This document shows positions 7,901 to 16,086 of a stretch of 64,000 nucleotides of DNA, piece by piece. The first letter of the stretch is position 1. The number at the start of each line of letters is the position of its first letter. The notes under the pieces are model-generated. The model had not been told where the DNA came from, made no database searches, and saw only the letters and a program-made list of their open reading frames with translations. The position numbers and the translations under genes are program-made. This DNA is from JBDHBD01 sp039586095 (GTDB lineage: Bacteria > Gemmatimonadota > Gemmatimonadetes > Palauibacterales > Palauibacteraceae): contig JBDHLB010000003.1 of the NCBI GenBank assembly GCA_039586095.1, positions 1-64,000 on the forward strand, written 5' to 3'.

Positions 7901-9370
7901 GTGAATCTGTGGGACGTTCTGCGCTCCGAGGTTGCACTCTCCACGGTTCTGGGGGGGGCATACCTTGCGATCCTCTGCCTCCTCGTTCCGTTCGGACTCC
8001 ACCGCATGCGACTGATCTGGCTCCGGTTCACGAGACGGCGTCCGGCAGTTGCCGCTGAGTGGAAGGGCGATCTGCCGTTCGTAACCGTCCAGCTGCCTGT
8101 CTACAACGAGGCGACGGTCGTGGAGCGACTGATCGATGCGGCCTGCGAACTCGATTATCCACGAGAGCGACTCGAGGTTCAGGTGTTGGATGACTCCGAT
8201 GACGAGACGGTCGAATTGGCCGCTGCCCGCGTATCGAGATGGAAGTCCGATGGGGTGGACATCAGGCATCTCCGGAGACGAGGCCGCGACGGATTCAAGG
8301 CGGGGGCGCTGGCCGCAGGCGAGAAAGTCGCGAACGGCGACTTTCTGCTCGTGCTCGATGCCGACTTTCTTCCGCCAAAGAACCTCGTCCGGCGACTGCT
8401 TTCCCCGTTTGCGGAGCCGGATGTGGGTGCCGTCCAGGCAGCCTGGGGTCATCTCGACGCCGACCAGAGCTGGTTGACGCGCGCGCAGGCGCTCTTTCTG
8501 GATGCCCACTTCGCGATCGAGCATGAAGCCCGGTACCGAAGTGGCCTGTTCTTCAACTTCAACGGCTCGGCCGGCATGTGGCGGCGTCGGTGCGTTGGGG
8601 ATGCCGGAGGCTGGCAGGCCGACACGCTGACGGAGGACCTCGACCTCAGCTATCGCGCACAGCTGGCGGGCTGGCGGTTCGTCTACCTGGACGATGTTCG
8701 GGTGCCAGCGGAGCTGCCCGATCGCATGCGGGCGCTGGAGCTTCAGCAGGAGCGCTGGGCCCAGGGCGGAATCCAGACGGCGCGCAAGCTTCTGCCGGGC
8801 CTGTGGCGCCGAAGTCTGCCTCTGGCCGTGAAACTGGAGGCGACGGCGCACCTTCTGGGTCACGCCGTACATCCCCTCACTCTCGCGCTCGGCGTTGCGC
8901 TTGCCGCGTTCGGATTCTCAGGATCTGCCGGCGAGCTTCTGCCCGCCTGGGTCCACGTTGCTGCCCTGGGGCTCGCGACCGTGCCGTTCGTCTCCTTCTA
9001 CGCCGTTGCAGCCCGGCTCCGCGGGGTAGGTCCGACCGCTTCGGTGCGCCGGGTCCTGGAGGCGATGATTCTCGGGCTCGGGCTGGGTGTGCCGTTGGCG
9101 GGCGCCGTGCTGCGTGGATTGACCCGCACCGGGACGGGGTTCCGGCGGACTCCGAAACGAGGCGCAGCCGAACGTCGGCGCTATGCGGCCACGTCGGATC
9201 CCGTCGCGCTGGCGGTCCGTGGAAGCCTGGGGCTACTGCTGGCCGGTGCGGTCGCCAACCTTGTCGCCGCCGGCATGCTGGCCGCCACCCCGTTCACGGG
9301 GTTGTTCGCCGCCGGCTACGTGGCCGCCACGCGTGAGTCGGTGCGCCGCGACCCCGTCGACCACGAGTAG
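7901..9370 (+). CDS. CesA-like family 2 membrane glycosyltransferase
   Basis: A 489-residue processive-type GT2 enzyme of the inner membrane. One N-terminal TM (about 12-32) precedes the cytoplasmic catalytic domain (about 50-290). That domain has DDSDDETVEL, the DADF metal-binding Asp pair, TEDLDLSYRA and the QQERW motif that marks the cellulose-synthase/CslA/ceramide-glucosyltransferase clan. About five TM segments follow. It probably builds a beta-linked glycan or glycolipid from a nucleotide sugar; the substrate cannot be read from the sequence. The GTG start is preceded by GAAGAGG at 7884-7890. Its last 138 bases overlap the end of the opposite-strand gene. Confidence 0.82.
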   Translation: MNLWDVLRSEVALSTVLGGAYLAILCLLVPFGLHRMRLIWLRFTRRRPAVAAEWKGDLPFVTVQLPVYNEATVVERLIDAACELDYPRERLEVQVLDDSDDETVELAAARVSRWKSDGVDIRHLRRRGRDGFKAGALAAGEKVANGDFLLVLDADFLPPKNLVRRLLSPFAEPDVGAVQAAWGHLDADQSWLTRAQALFLDAHFAIEHEARYRSGLFFNFNGSAGMWRRRCVGDAGGWQADTLTEDLDLSYRAQLAGWRFVYLDDVRVPAELPDRMRALELQQERWAQGGIQTARKLLPGLWRRSLPLAVKLEATAHLLGHAVHPLTLALGVALAAFGFSGSAGELLPAWVHVAALGLATVPFVSFYAVAARLRGVGPTASVRRVLEAMILGLGLGVPLAGAVLRGLTRTGTGFRRTPKRGAAERRRYAATSDPVALAVRGSLGLLLAGAVANLVAAGMLAATPFTGLFAAGYVAATRESVRRDPVDHE

Positions 9371-10816
9371 CACGCCGAACGGGAGCCAGACGAGCGCCGA
9401 GAGCCACCAGGGAAACGGCCACACGCCGGAAAGCTGGTATGCGTCCCGACCCCAGTAGGCAAAGAAGACGGTGCCTGTGAAGAGGATCCAGGCCCGACTG
9501 CGCTCGAGCGCCGCGAAGGGCAGGATCCACAGCACGTACCACGGGTGGAGCGTGGGTGAAAGAACCAGCGCCGCGCCGAGCGTCCAGAAGAGCGTGCGAG
9601 CCACCGTCCATCCGCGCCACGCAGCCCATGCGGCGACTCCCACGACGACAGCCGCCGCGAGCATTCTCGGGCCGAGGCTGCCCGGGATCAGAAGATCCAG
9701 CACACGGAAGGGACCGGCGTTGAACGCCCAGCGCTCGGCGTACTCACCCAGACCCGAGAACATCTGTGCTCCCGCCCCCAGAAACGGGAAGTACGACAGG
9801 AACAGGACCAGCGCTGCGACCGACAGCGGCGCAAATCCGCGGCGGCGGGCCAGCGCGGGCAGAGCCGCGGCCGGGGCGAACTTGATGGCGGCCCCGATCC
9901 CCAGGAGGCTCCCGGCCACGGCTCCGGCGGCGCCTCCCGGGCCGCGCCATTGTTTCCGGCTCTCTCCTGCCACGCCCCGCCTGCTCGAATCGTCCCTCGC
10001 CCACGCGAGCACCCACACGGCCGCCACCATCGGCAGCATGCCCAGCGGCTCCAGATGGCCGCTCCACGCGACTTCCAGTACTAGCAGCGGAGACCACAGG
10101 TAGAGCGCGAGCGGCACGGACGCCGTTGCCGATGTGGAGGCCGCGTCGATTGCCGGGCCGGGAGCGGCACCGAACGCCGTGACGGCTCGCTGGCTGCGTT
10201 GGACGGCGATCCGATCCACCATCCAGGCTGTCACCAGGTCGGCCGCGAGCCAGCTCAGTTTGAACAGGGGCACGCTTGCGGCGAGGGTCGCCAGGCTCCA
10301 GAACACTAGTTGCGCCGCCGGTGGATAGATCGTCGCGATGTCCGGGTGGTTGATGAGCGGCCACCATTCGGTGCGAAGCCCCGCGAGCGCCGGGCTGGCA
10401 GGAGCGTGGAGAAACGGATTGACGCCGTGCGTTTGTACCCAGCCGTCCCACAGATAACGGTAGATGTCATCCGAGTAATGCGGCGCGAGCGGAAACACCG
10501 CGACACGGAGCGCCAGGCCTACTCCCCACACCCAGCGGCGAGGGAGCGGGCGGCGGGCGTGAGACGCGACCGCGACCCCGTACGCCGTCATCGCCCCGAG
10601 CCATACCAGGCTGGCGGGAAACGGGGTGGCCCGCGCTCCCTGAAGCCAGCCGAGTCCGGAGAGCGCGAGGATCAGCAACGCGCAGGCCGCGATTCCAGGC
10701 CAGCCCGACAGAGATGAAGCCGAGCTCGGCCAGTCCTCGGAGCCAGCTGGAGAACGCGATGCACTCAAGTCGTCGTCCAACCGCCGATCTCTGCGTCGCC
10801 GTATTGATTCCCGCAT
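9233..10816 (-). CDS. GT87/DUF2029-like polyprenol-sugar glycosyltransferase
   Basis: A 527-residue multi-pass membrane protein of the GT-C type. The luminal catalytic segment DDIYRYLWDGWVQ followed by NPFLHAP matches DUF2029/GT87 mannosyltransferases that use a polyprenyl-phosphate sugar. About ten TM helices follow. The start is uncertain: the first 35 residues are Arg/Ser-rich and overlap the opposite-strand gene, and an in-frame TTG at 10768 is an alternative. The last 40 or so residues (GGEQPRERGGGQHAGG region) are non-membrane, low in complexity, and encoded opposite the helices of the neighbouring GT2, as though the original stop were lost. The adjacent polyprenyl-phosphate GT2 may supply its donor. 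Confidence 0.75.
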   Translation of the reverse strand: MRESIRRRRDRRLDDDLSASRSPAGSEDWPSSASSLSGWPGIAACALLILALSGLGWLQGARATPFPASLVWLGAMTAYGVAVASHARRPLPRRWVWGVGLALRVAVFPLAPHYSDDIYRYLWDGWVQTHGVNPFLHAPASPALAGLRTEWWPLINHPDIATIYPPAAQLVFWSLATLAASVPLFKLSWLAADLVTAWMVDRIAVQRSQRAVTAFGAAPGPAIDAASTSATASVPLALYLWSPLLVLEVAWSGHLEPLGMLPMVAAVWVLAWARDDSSRRGVAGESRKQWRGPGGAAGAVAGSLLGIGAAIKFAPAAALPALARRRGFAPLSVAALVLFLSYFPFLGAGAQMFSGLGEYAERWAFNAGPFRVLDLLIPGSLGPRMLAAAVVVGVAAWAAWRGWTVARTLFWTLGAALVLSPTLHPWYVLWILPFAALERSRAWILFTGTVFFAYWGRDAYQLSGVWPFPWWLSALVWLPFGVLLVVDGVAAHRLTRGGHVAGGEQPRERGGGQHAGGDKVGDRTGQQ

Positions 10817-11556
10817 ACAACGAAAAGGACACCCTCCCGAAGCTTCTCGCTGCCCTCGACGAGGTGCAGGTCGAGGGACTCCAGGAGGTGATCGTCGTCG
10901 ACAACGGCTCGACGGATAGTACGGTCGACGTCGCTCGTGCCGCCGGCGCGCGGGTCGCGACCGAGCCGCGGCTCGGGTACGGGAGCGCCTGCCGGGGAGG
11001 GATCGAGACGCTGGCGGCGGAGAACCGCGAGCCGGATGTGCTGGTGTTCCTCGATGCCGACGACGGCCTGGCTCCGGCGCAGATCCACACGCTCCTGGCC
11101 CCCATCCGAGATGGACGAGCCGACATGGTCGTGGGTGAGCGACGCGCGCTCCGTCGAGCTGGAGTGCGCCTCCACGCCGCGCTCGGGAATCGGCTGGTCC
11201 TCGGCGTGCTGCACGGTCTGTACGGCGATCGAACGCGAGACATGGGGCCTTTCCGCGCGATCCGGTGGGATTGCCTCATGGCCCTGTCGCTGGACGACCC
11301 GGACTTCGGGTGGTACGTGCAGATGCAGGTGCGGGCGCTCCGCGCGGGCTACCGTGTGATGGGTCTTCCCGTCGCGTTCCAACGCCGGGAAGGAGGCGCT
11401 TCGAAAGTGTCGGGATCGATCAGCGGATCGGTGGCCGCCGCCCGGGGGATGTTGCGAGCGCTCGTGCGCGAGACGTGCCGCCGGCACCCGGATCATTCTC
11501 CCTACTCGTCGCTCGGGAGGGGGCCGCGCGAGCGGACTATCCGAGCACGGAGGTAA
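10759..11556 (+). CDS. DPM-like polyprenyl-phosphate glycosyltransferase
   Basis: A 265-residue soluble GT2 enzyme. VLIPAYNEKDTLP, VVDNGSTDST and FLDADDGL are the nucleotide-sugar and metal-binding motifs of dolichol-phosphate mannose/glucose synthases. DMGPFRAIRW and FQRREGGASKVSG fit the acceptor side of the same family. There is no C-terminal TM pair, so it is the DPM1-like short form. The ATG at 10759 follows GGAG at 10749-10752. Its product, a polyprenyl-phosphate sugar, is what a GT87-type enzyme consumes, and such an enzyme is encoded divergently with overlapping 5' ends. Linking the two is inference. Confidence 0.8.
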   Translation: MHSSRRPTADLCVAVLIPAYNEKDTLPKLLAALDEVQVEGLQEVIVVDNGSTDSTVDVARAAGARVATEPRLGYGSACRGGIETLAAENREPDVLVFLDADDGLAPAQIHTLLAPIRDGRADMVVGERRALRRAGVRLHAALGNRLVLGVLHGLYGDRTRDMGPFRAIRWDCLMALSLDDPDFGWYVQMQVRALRAGYRVMGLPVAFQRREGGASKVSGSISGSVAAARGMLRALVRETCRRHPDHSPYSSLGRGPRERTIRARR

Positions 11557-11848
11557 GAAGCTGCCGCAACATGGAGCGTGGGAATTCGCTCGCCCGCCGG
11601 ACCACCTCCTCGGCCGTCTCTTCGACCAGGAGCGGCGCCGTGTCGTAGCGATCCTCGCCCGAGCGGAAGGACAGTCGACCATGGACCAGGTCGCCCGTCA
11701 CCGGCTCGATGAGCACGTGAAGATCCCACATAACACCGGAGTCTTCGAACCGGCCTAGCGATGCCTCCCGGGCCTCATCCTCCCACATCTGAAGCTGAGG
11801 ACGTCGGGGCTTGCCATTGCCGTCGGGACCGTTCGGGTGCTTCGCCAT
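11537..11848 (-). CDS. Hypothetical protein, 103 aa
   Basis: A small soluble protein I do not recognise. The N-terminal 25 residues are polar (KHPNGPDGNGKPRRP). The rest is a plausible small alpha/beta fold, with VMWDLHVLIEPVTGDLVHGRLSF followed by a helix LLVEETAEEVVRRASEF. The ATG at 11848 lies 10 bases after the stop of the next upstream minus-strand gene, so the two are probably one operon. Its end overlaps the end of the convergent glycosyltransferase by 20 bases. Balanced amino-acid content supports a real gene. Confidence 0.6.
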   Translation of the reverse strand: MAKHPNGPDGNGKPRRPQLQMWEDEAREASLGRFEDSGVMWDLHVLIEPVTGDLVHGRLSFRSGEDRYDTAPLLVEETAEEVVRRASEFPRSMLRQLLTSVLG

Positions 11849-11858
11849 CCGTTACGAT

Positions 11859-12218
11859 TCAGTCGCTGTTGTTCTCCGGATCGCTTTCCGCCACCAGCTC
11901 TTCCCACAGGCCCAGCAGCTGAGACTCGAAGCGCTCCGGGTCCTCACGGTACTCACGGCTCCAGGTCGTGAAGTCGGGCAACGGAACGCTCTTCCGAAGC
12001 TCCTGCGTCGCCAGCCTCACCATATCGGTGAACCCGAGGGCGCCAGGCTCCGTGCCCGTGGCGCGTGCGGCTTCGTGGACCAGCTCATAGATGCGCTCGT
12101 CAGAGAGTGCGAGGAAGACCTCCGTGAGCTGAGCGGAACAGAAATCGACGTACTTCGCCCGGAGGACGGGATCCGTCTCTCCGTTCAAACCCGCGCGACT
12201 CCTCCCCGTCTGATCCAC
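11859..12218 (-). CDS. Hypothetical protein, about 119 aa
   Basis: An acidic, helix-rich cytoplasmic protein with no family I can name. The well-formed part starts at DPVLRAKYVDFCSAQLTEVFLAL and ends in an acidic tail (AESDPENNSD). The longest reading starts with TTG at 12329, but those residues look non-native. GTG at 12218 follows AGGA at 12223-12226 at short spacing and is preferred. Ten bases separate it from the next minus-strand gene at 11848, so co-transcription is likely. Confidence 0.5.
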   Translation of the reverse strand: MDQTGRSRAGLNGETDPVLRAKYVDFCSAQLTEVFLALSDERIYELVHEAARATGTEPGALGFTDMVRLATQELRKSVPLPDFTTWSREYREDPERFESQLLGLWEELVAESDPENNSD

Positions 12219-12426
12219 CCGTCCTGCACCTGAGTCCGCTGGTGACTGGCTGGTAGCGCCAACGATGGTGCCACCGCCGATGTATGGCTCAACAGGCCGG
12301 GCGTCAACTCCGGACGCCTCCAGAGCCAAAGCACCGCGTCTGATGAGATGAGTCCGACGTGGGGCTCAGGGCGTGCCCGCACGCGCATTACGCGACGGGC
12401 CGATAGAACGGAAAGGCGGGCTCGAA

Positions 12427-12624
12427 TCAGGGAGACTGAGGAGAAGGCTCCACGAGCTCTGCGGGAAGTGTGCTGTCCAGCTCCTGAAATACGATGCGAC
12501 GCGCCAACGCGTAGCGAATCGCTTTGCCGAAGAACTCCGGATTGCGGCTTCGAACCTCGTCGAGGTCATCCGCCAGATCACGCGGAAGGTCCACCGTGAG
12601 TGCGACGGATCGGGTATCCCCCAT
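12427..12624 (-). CDS. Small ribbon-helix-helix-like protein
   Basis: A 65-residue protein. VALTVDLPRDLADDLDEVR followed by FFGKAIRYALARRIVFQEL has the strand-helix-helix layout of CopG/Arc-type DNA-binding proteins, which act as small repressors or antitoxins. No toxin gene is visible beside it: the downstream minus-strand genes are unknown and the upstream 480 bases lack a convincing gene. The ATG at 12624 has only a weak ribosome-binding site. The family call is based on pattern only. Confidence 0.45.
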   Translation of the reverse strand: MGDTRSVALTVDLPRDLADDLDEVRSRNPEFFGKAIRYALARRIVFQELDSTLPAELVEPSPQSP

Positions 12625-13105
12625 TGATGCGAGCGTCCTGAAAAAAGTATGAATTTGTCCAGTTTACGTTGGCCCGAGTCGACGAAAGCGATGGCCGCGC
12701 AACGCACTCGTTACTCGGGACGAAGAGTATAGAAAGGTCCTCCGACGGTGGCAAGACGGGGCCAGGCCTCGAACCGAAGGTGTCGCGTCGATGGCGGCCC
12801 CATAACTGTTTTGATTGTATTCGCTTACACAGATGTTAACGGAATGTTGATACGTGGCACGCTCAGTGTGGATTCTGAGCGATCTGCATACGGCGCACCT
12901 GGCCGCTACAACGTCCGGATGGTCGGAATACAAGGCGTTCCCGGGAGTGCGGCCTCCGAGTCGACTCGCGTATTGTACTGCGTATTTTTTCAAAACTATC
13001 GACAGCTCACACGGCGCCGTTTGGCAGCGGCGAGGAGGCTGAAGGGATTCGGCCGCCCGGCGTGAGGCCTTTGTCGACGGACGCTGTTGCCGCACATTGG
13101 CTCGC
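12625..13105. other. Intergenic stretch without a supported gene
   Basis: About 480 bases, visibly richer in A and T than the flanks (12800-12860 and 12970-13010). The longest reading on the + strand (12748-13065) has no ribosome-binding site, no family resemblance and poor composition. One weak promoter-like pair (TTGTAC with TATCGA, 12973-13002) could serve the antiporter gene. Nothing else could be supported. Confidence 0.5.
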
Positions 13106-14623
13106 GTGAAACGCACGCGGTGGTTCGGGGTCGCAACGGCGGTCGTCCTCATCGGAGCCGGCCTGTTCATGTCGGGTCGGTTTCCGTCGCAGGGTGCGCA
13201 CTACGGCTTCTGGTCCGTGCTTCCCTCACTGGTGGCGATCGTGCTCGCGTTCGCCCTGCGTGAGGTGATCTCGGCCCTGTTCATCGGCGTGCTCCTCGGG
13301 GGCGTGATCAGCGGCCGCCTCAACGTCGTGCAGGAGTTTCTCATCCCGTCGATCGGCTCACCCGAGTTCGGACTCATTCTGCTCGTGTACCTGTGGGCTC
13401 TGGGCGGATTGATCGGCATGTGGACTCGCACCGGCGGAGCGCTCCGTTTCGCGGAGTGGGCGGGGAGCCGTGTCGCGGTGGGGCCGAAGTCGGCCAAGTT
13501 CTTTGCCTGGATGATGGGACTGGTATTTCATCAGGGGGGCACGATCTCGACCGTGCTGACCGGCGCGACGGTGCGGCCGGTGGCCGACCGACACCGCGTC
13601 GCGCACGAGGAACTGGCGTATGTGGTCGACTCGACGGCCTCGCCCGCCGCTACGATCATTCCGTTCAACGTGTGGCCGATCTACGTGGGCGGACTGGTAG
13701 CCGGCACCGTTCCCTTGCTGGCGACCCAGGAACAGGCGATCGCGTTCTTCTTTCGCGCGCTTCCGTTCAACTTTTACGCGATCTTCGCGGTCCTCTTCAC
13801 GCTGCTCTTCTCGCTGGACCGGCTTCCGTTCCTGCCCGGGAGACGGATGGTGAAGGCCCAGCGCCGGGCGCGTGAGGAGGGTCTGCTCGATCGGCCGGGG
13901 GCCGAGCCGCTGGCGGCCGAGGAGCTGCGGACCACCCAGATCCCTGATGGCTATCAGCCGAGTCTCGTCGACTTCCTCGGGCCGATCGGCACGCTGCTGG
14001 GAGTGGCGATCATTCCGTACGTGGTGACGTTCTACGGCCTGGGGAACCGGGAGACTCCGCTGCTGCCGATCGCCGAGGCTTTCGTACTCGCCGTCCTCGC
14101 AGCGATGGCCATCGCGCTGGCGAGGGGCATGCGTCTGGCCGACGTGATCGGGGGGTTCGTGTCGGGGTGCAAGGGGGTGACGATCGGCGCGATCGTGCTC
14201 GCCCTCGCCGTCACCCTCAAGTCGGTGGCGGATGCGGTCGGCACGGCGCCTTACATCGTCGAGACGCTGGGAGAGGCGGTGCCGCCGCTCCTGCTGCCCG
14301 CGGCGCTGCTGGTTCTGTGCATGCTGGTCGCGTTCTCGACGGGCACGTCTTGGGGTACGTACGCCGTGATCTTCCCTGTCGCGCTTCCCCTGGCCTGGGC
14401 CGTTCAGCCTGACCCGGGCTTCCTCGCCCTGTGCTTCGGCGCGGTGACGGGTGGTAGCGCGTTCGGTGACCAGTGCTCCCCGATCTCCGACACCACGATT
14501 CTCTCTTCACTGGCCACCGGGTGCGACCTGATGGATCACGTGTTCACCCAGCTGCCCATGGCCCTCGGGGCTGCGGGACTGGCAGCCGGCCTTTACGTGT
14601 TGCTGGCGGGATTCGTTCTGTAG
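13106..14623 (+). CDS. NhaC-type Na+/H+ antiporter
   Basis: A 505-residue polytopic inner-membrane protein of the Na+/H+ antiporter NhaC family (Pfam Na_H_antiporter). About 11-12 TM helices are visible. Conserved family segments include GLVFHQGGTISTVLTG, VDSTASPAATIIPF, VAFSTGTSWGTYAV and GGSAFGDQCSPISDTT, which hold the polar residues expected in the ion path. It would expel Na+ (possibly malate- or lactate-coupled, as some relatives are) and help pH or salt homeostasis. The start is uncertain: GTG 13106 gives MKRTRW before TM1, and TTG 13097 adds three residues. Neither has a strong ribosome-binding site. Confidence 0.86.
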   Translation: MKRTRWFGVATAVVLIGAGLFMSGRFPSQGAHYGFWSVLPSLVAIVLAFALREVISALFIGVLLGGVISGRLNVVQEFLIPSIGSPEFGLILLVYLWALGGLIGMWTRTGGALRFAEWAGSRVAVGPKSAKFFAWMMGLVFHQGGTISTVLTGATVRPVADRHRVAHEELAYVVDSTASPAATIIPFNVWPIYVGGLVAGTVPLLATQEQAIAFFFRALPFNFYAIFAVLFTLLFSLDRLPFLPGRRMVKAQRRAREEGLLDRPGAEPLAAEELRTTQIPDGYQPSLVDFLGPIGTLLGVAIIPYVVTFYGLGNRETPLLPIAEAFVLAVLAAMAIALARGMRLADVIGGFVSGCKGVTIGAIVLALAVTLKSVADAVGTAPYIVETLGEAVPPLLLPAALLVLCMLVAFSTGTSWGTYAVIFPVALPLAWAVQPDPGFLALCFGAVTGGSAFGDQCSPISDTTILSSLATGCDLMDHVFTQLPMALGAAGLAAGLYVLLAGFVL

Positions 14624-14657
14624 CTGCGTGCTGCGCTGCCTCGCTCGGCGCACGCGT

Positions 14658-14894
14658 CTATCGGCCGGCGGCGATCGTGGGCTCGAGTTTGCGATCAAAT
14701 ACGCGCTCGAACATGCGGCCCTTCTTCTTCAACGCCCATTGCTCCAACAGCAGGCTGCCTTCGCCGGCCGCGAATCGGATTGCGTTCGATCCGATGTCGA
14801 CAGCAGCCACGCGGAGGGGAAACACGACGACGCCCGAGTCGCCGATCTCGGCCTGCTCGTCCGCCATCTCGCCGGCTGTCATCGAGGGAGGCAT
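14658..14894 (-). CDS. Short ORF with Ppx/GppA-like N-terminal motif
   Basis: A 78-codon reading starting at ATG 14894, six bases after AGAAGG (14901-14906). Its middle reads RVAAVDIGSNAIRFAAGE, the ATP-binding beta hairpin that opens exopolyphosphatase/guanosine-pentaphosphatase (Ppx/GppA) proteins. The other 260 or more residues of that family are absent: the reading ends in unrelated sequence (LKKKGRMFERVFDRK) 35 bases from the end of the convergent antiporter gene. It may be a gene remnant or a small protein that kept only this hairpin. Confidence 0.4.
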   Translation of the reverse strand: MPPSMTAGEMADEQAEIGDSGVVVFPLRVAAVDIGSNAIRFAAGEGSLLLEQWALKKKGRMFERVFDRKLEPTIAAGR

Positions 14895-15043
14895 CGGACC
14901 TTCTTTCGCGCAGATGGGGCCACCGCCGCGGCCTCCGGAGGTGCGTGTCGCGAGACGAGACGCCAGATTCCGAAGCTGTCGAGACCGGTCGACGGCGGCA
15001 AGCGCCGTCGGTCGTATCGGACAATCAGCGGGGAGGCGGGCAC

Positions 15044-15868
15044 ATGAGCGGAAGCGGAGACGCTTCGGCGTTGATCCTCGGCGCATCCAGCGGGTTCGGT
15101 GAGGCCGCCGCGCGGGCGTTCGCCAGCGCGGGCTACGACATCTTCGGTGTGCACCTGGATCGGCGAGCCGGGTTGCAGCGCGTCGAGGAGATCTGCGCGG
15201 ACATCGAGGCGACCGGTCGGAGGGCGGAGTTCTACAACGTGAACGCGGCAGCGGCCGAGAAACGGGATGCGGTCCTGGATCGGATCGCCGAGACGGCCGC
15301 CCCTGGTTCGGTGCGCGTGCTGCTCCACTCTCTGGCCTTCGGCACGCTGGCTCGCTACTGGAGCGAGGGAGGTGCCCCTCCCATCACGCCCGACCAGATG
15401 AACATGACGCTCGATGTGATGGCGCATTCGCTGGTCTATTGGGCGCAGGGGCTGCTCGAGCGTGGCCTGATGGGCGAAGGGGGACGGATCTACGCCATGA
15501 CGAGTTCCGGCGGTGATCGCGTGATCCCATCCTACGGGGCCGTATCGGCGGCCAAGGCTGCCCTCGAGTCTCACTGTCGCCAGCTCGCGCTGGAGCTCGC
15601 ACCGCTCGGCATCACCGCCAACGCGATCCGGGCCGGCGTGACGGATACCCCGGCCCTGAGGAAGATCCCGGGCGCGGCCGTGATGATCGAGGAGGCCACC
15701 CGCCACAACCCGTACGGCCGTCTCACCAGTCCCGAGGATGTCGCCACGTGTCTGGTGGAGCTCGCCCGCTCCGGCACTTCGTGGATGACCGGAAACACGA
15801 TCCGGGTGGATGGCGGCGAGGACTTCGTCGCCGCACGTCCGGCGGAGGAAGGAGACGCGGAGCGATGA
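15044..15868 (+). CDS. SDR oxidoreductase, FabL-like enoyl-ACP reductase
   Basis: A 274-residue Rossmann-fold reductase. The cofactor loop is GASSGFGEAAARAF and the catalytic Ser lies in MTSSGGD. The Tyr and Lys are spaced Y-x6-K (YGAVSAAK) rather than the classical SDR Y-x3-K. That spacing is the mark of enoyl-ACP reductases FabI and FabL. The C-terminal MTGNTIRVDGGEDF is usual for the family. A role in the last step of fatty-acid elongation, with NADPH, is likely but not proven. The ATG follows GGGAGG at 15030-15035. The gene overlaps the next one by four bases (ATGA), forming an operon with a small membrane protein and a nitrilase. Confidence 0.78.
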   Translation: MSGSGDASALILGASSGFGEAAARAFASAGYDIFGVHLDRRAGLQRVEEICADIEATGRRAEFYNVNAAAAEKRDAVLDRIAETAAPGSVRVLLHSLAFGTLARYWSEGGAPPITPDQMNMTLDVMAHSLVYWAQGLLERGLMGEGGRIYAMTSSGGDRVIPSYGAVSAAKAALESHCRQLALELAPLGITANAIRAGVTDTPALRKIPGAAVMIEEATRHNPYGRLTSPEDVATCLVELARSGTSWMTGNTIRVDGGEDFVAARPAEEGDAER

Positions 15869-16086
15869 GCACGCTGGGCGAGACGGGTCGGGACGCCTTA
15901 CGGCTCGTGGGCGAGGTGGCGAAGCATGAGGCGCGGATGCTGAAGAAGGAGGTTCGACGTCCGTGGGTCGAGGGCGACCAGACGTCGATCGGTTCGTTCG
16001 GCCGGTGGCTCGGTCTCGGACTCGCGCTCGGCGCCGTTCTGGGCGGGATCGCCCTGGCGTTCTATGCCGAGCGACCGTGGGAGTAG
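15865..16086 (+). CDS. Small single-pass membrane protein, 73 aa
   Basis: A basic/acidic amphipathic helix (about 8-38, with KHEARMLKKEVRRP) precedes one TM helix (about 48-66, LGLGLALGAVLGGIALAF) and a short AERPWE tail. I recognise no family. The ATG overlaps the stop of the SDR gene by four bases, and the next gene starts inside its end, so it belongs to a translationally coupled three-gene operon. It may anchor or regulate one of its partners. Confidence 0.65.
   Translation: MSTLGETGRDALRLVGEVAKHEARMLKKEVRRPWVEGDQTSIGSFGRWLGLGLALGAVLGGIALAFYAERPWE

Noticed and set aside
12748..13065. 105-codon reading in the AT-richer gap
   Set aside because: No ribosome-binding site, no recognisable fold and poor composition.
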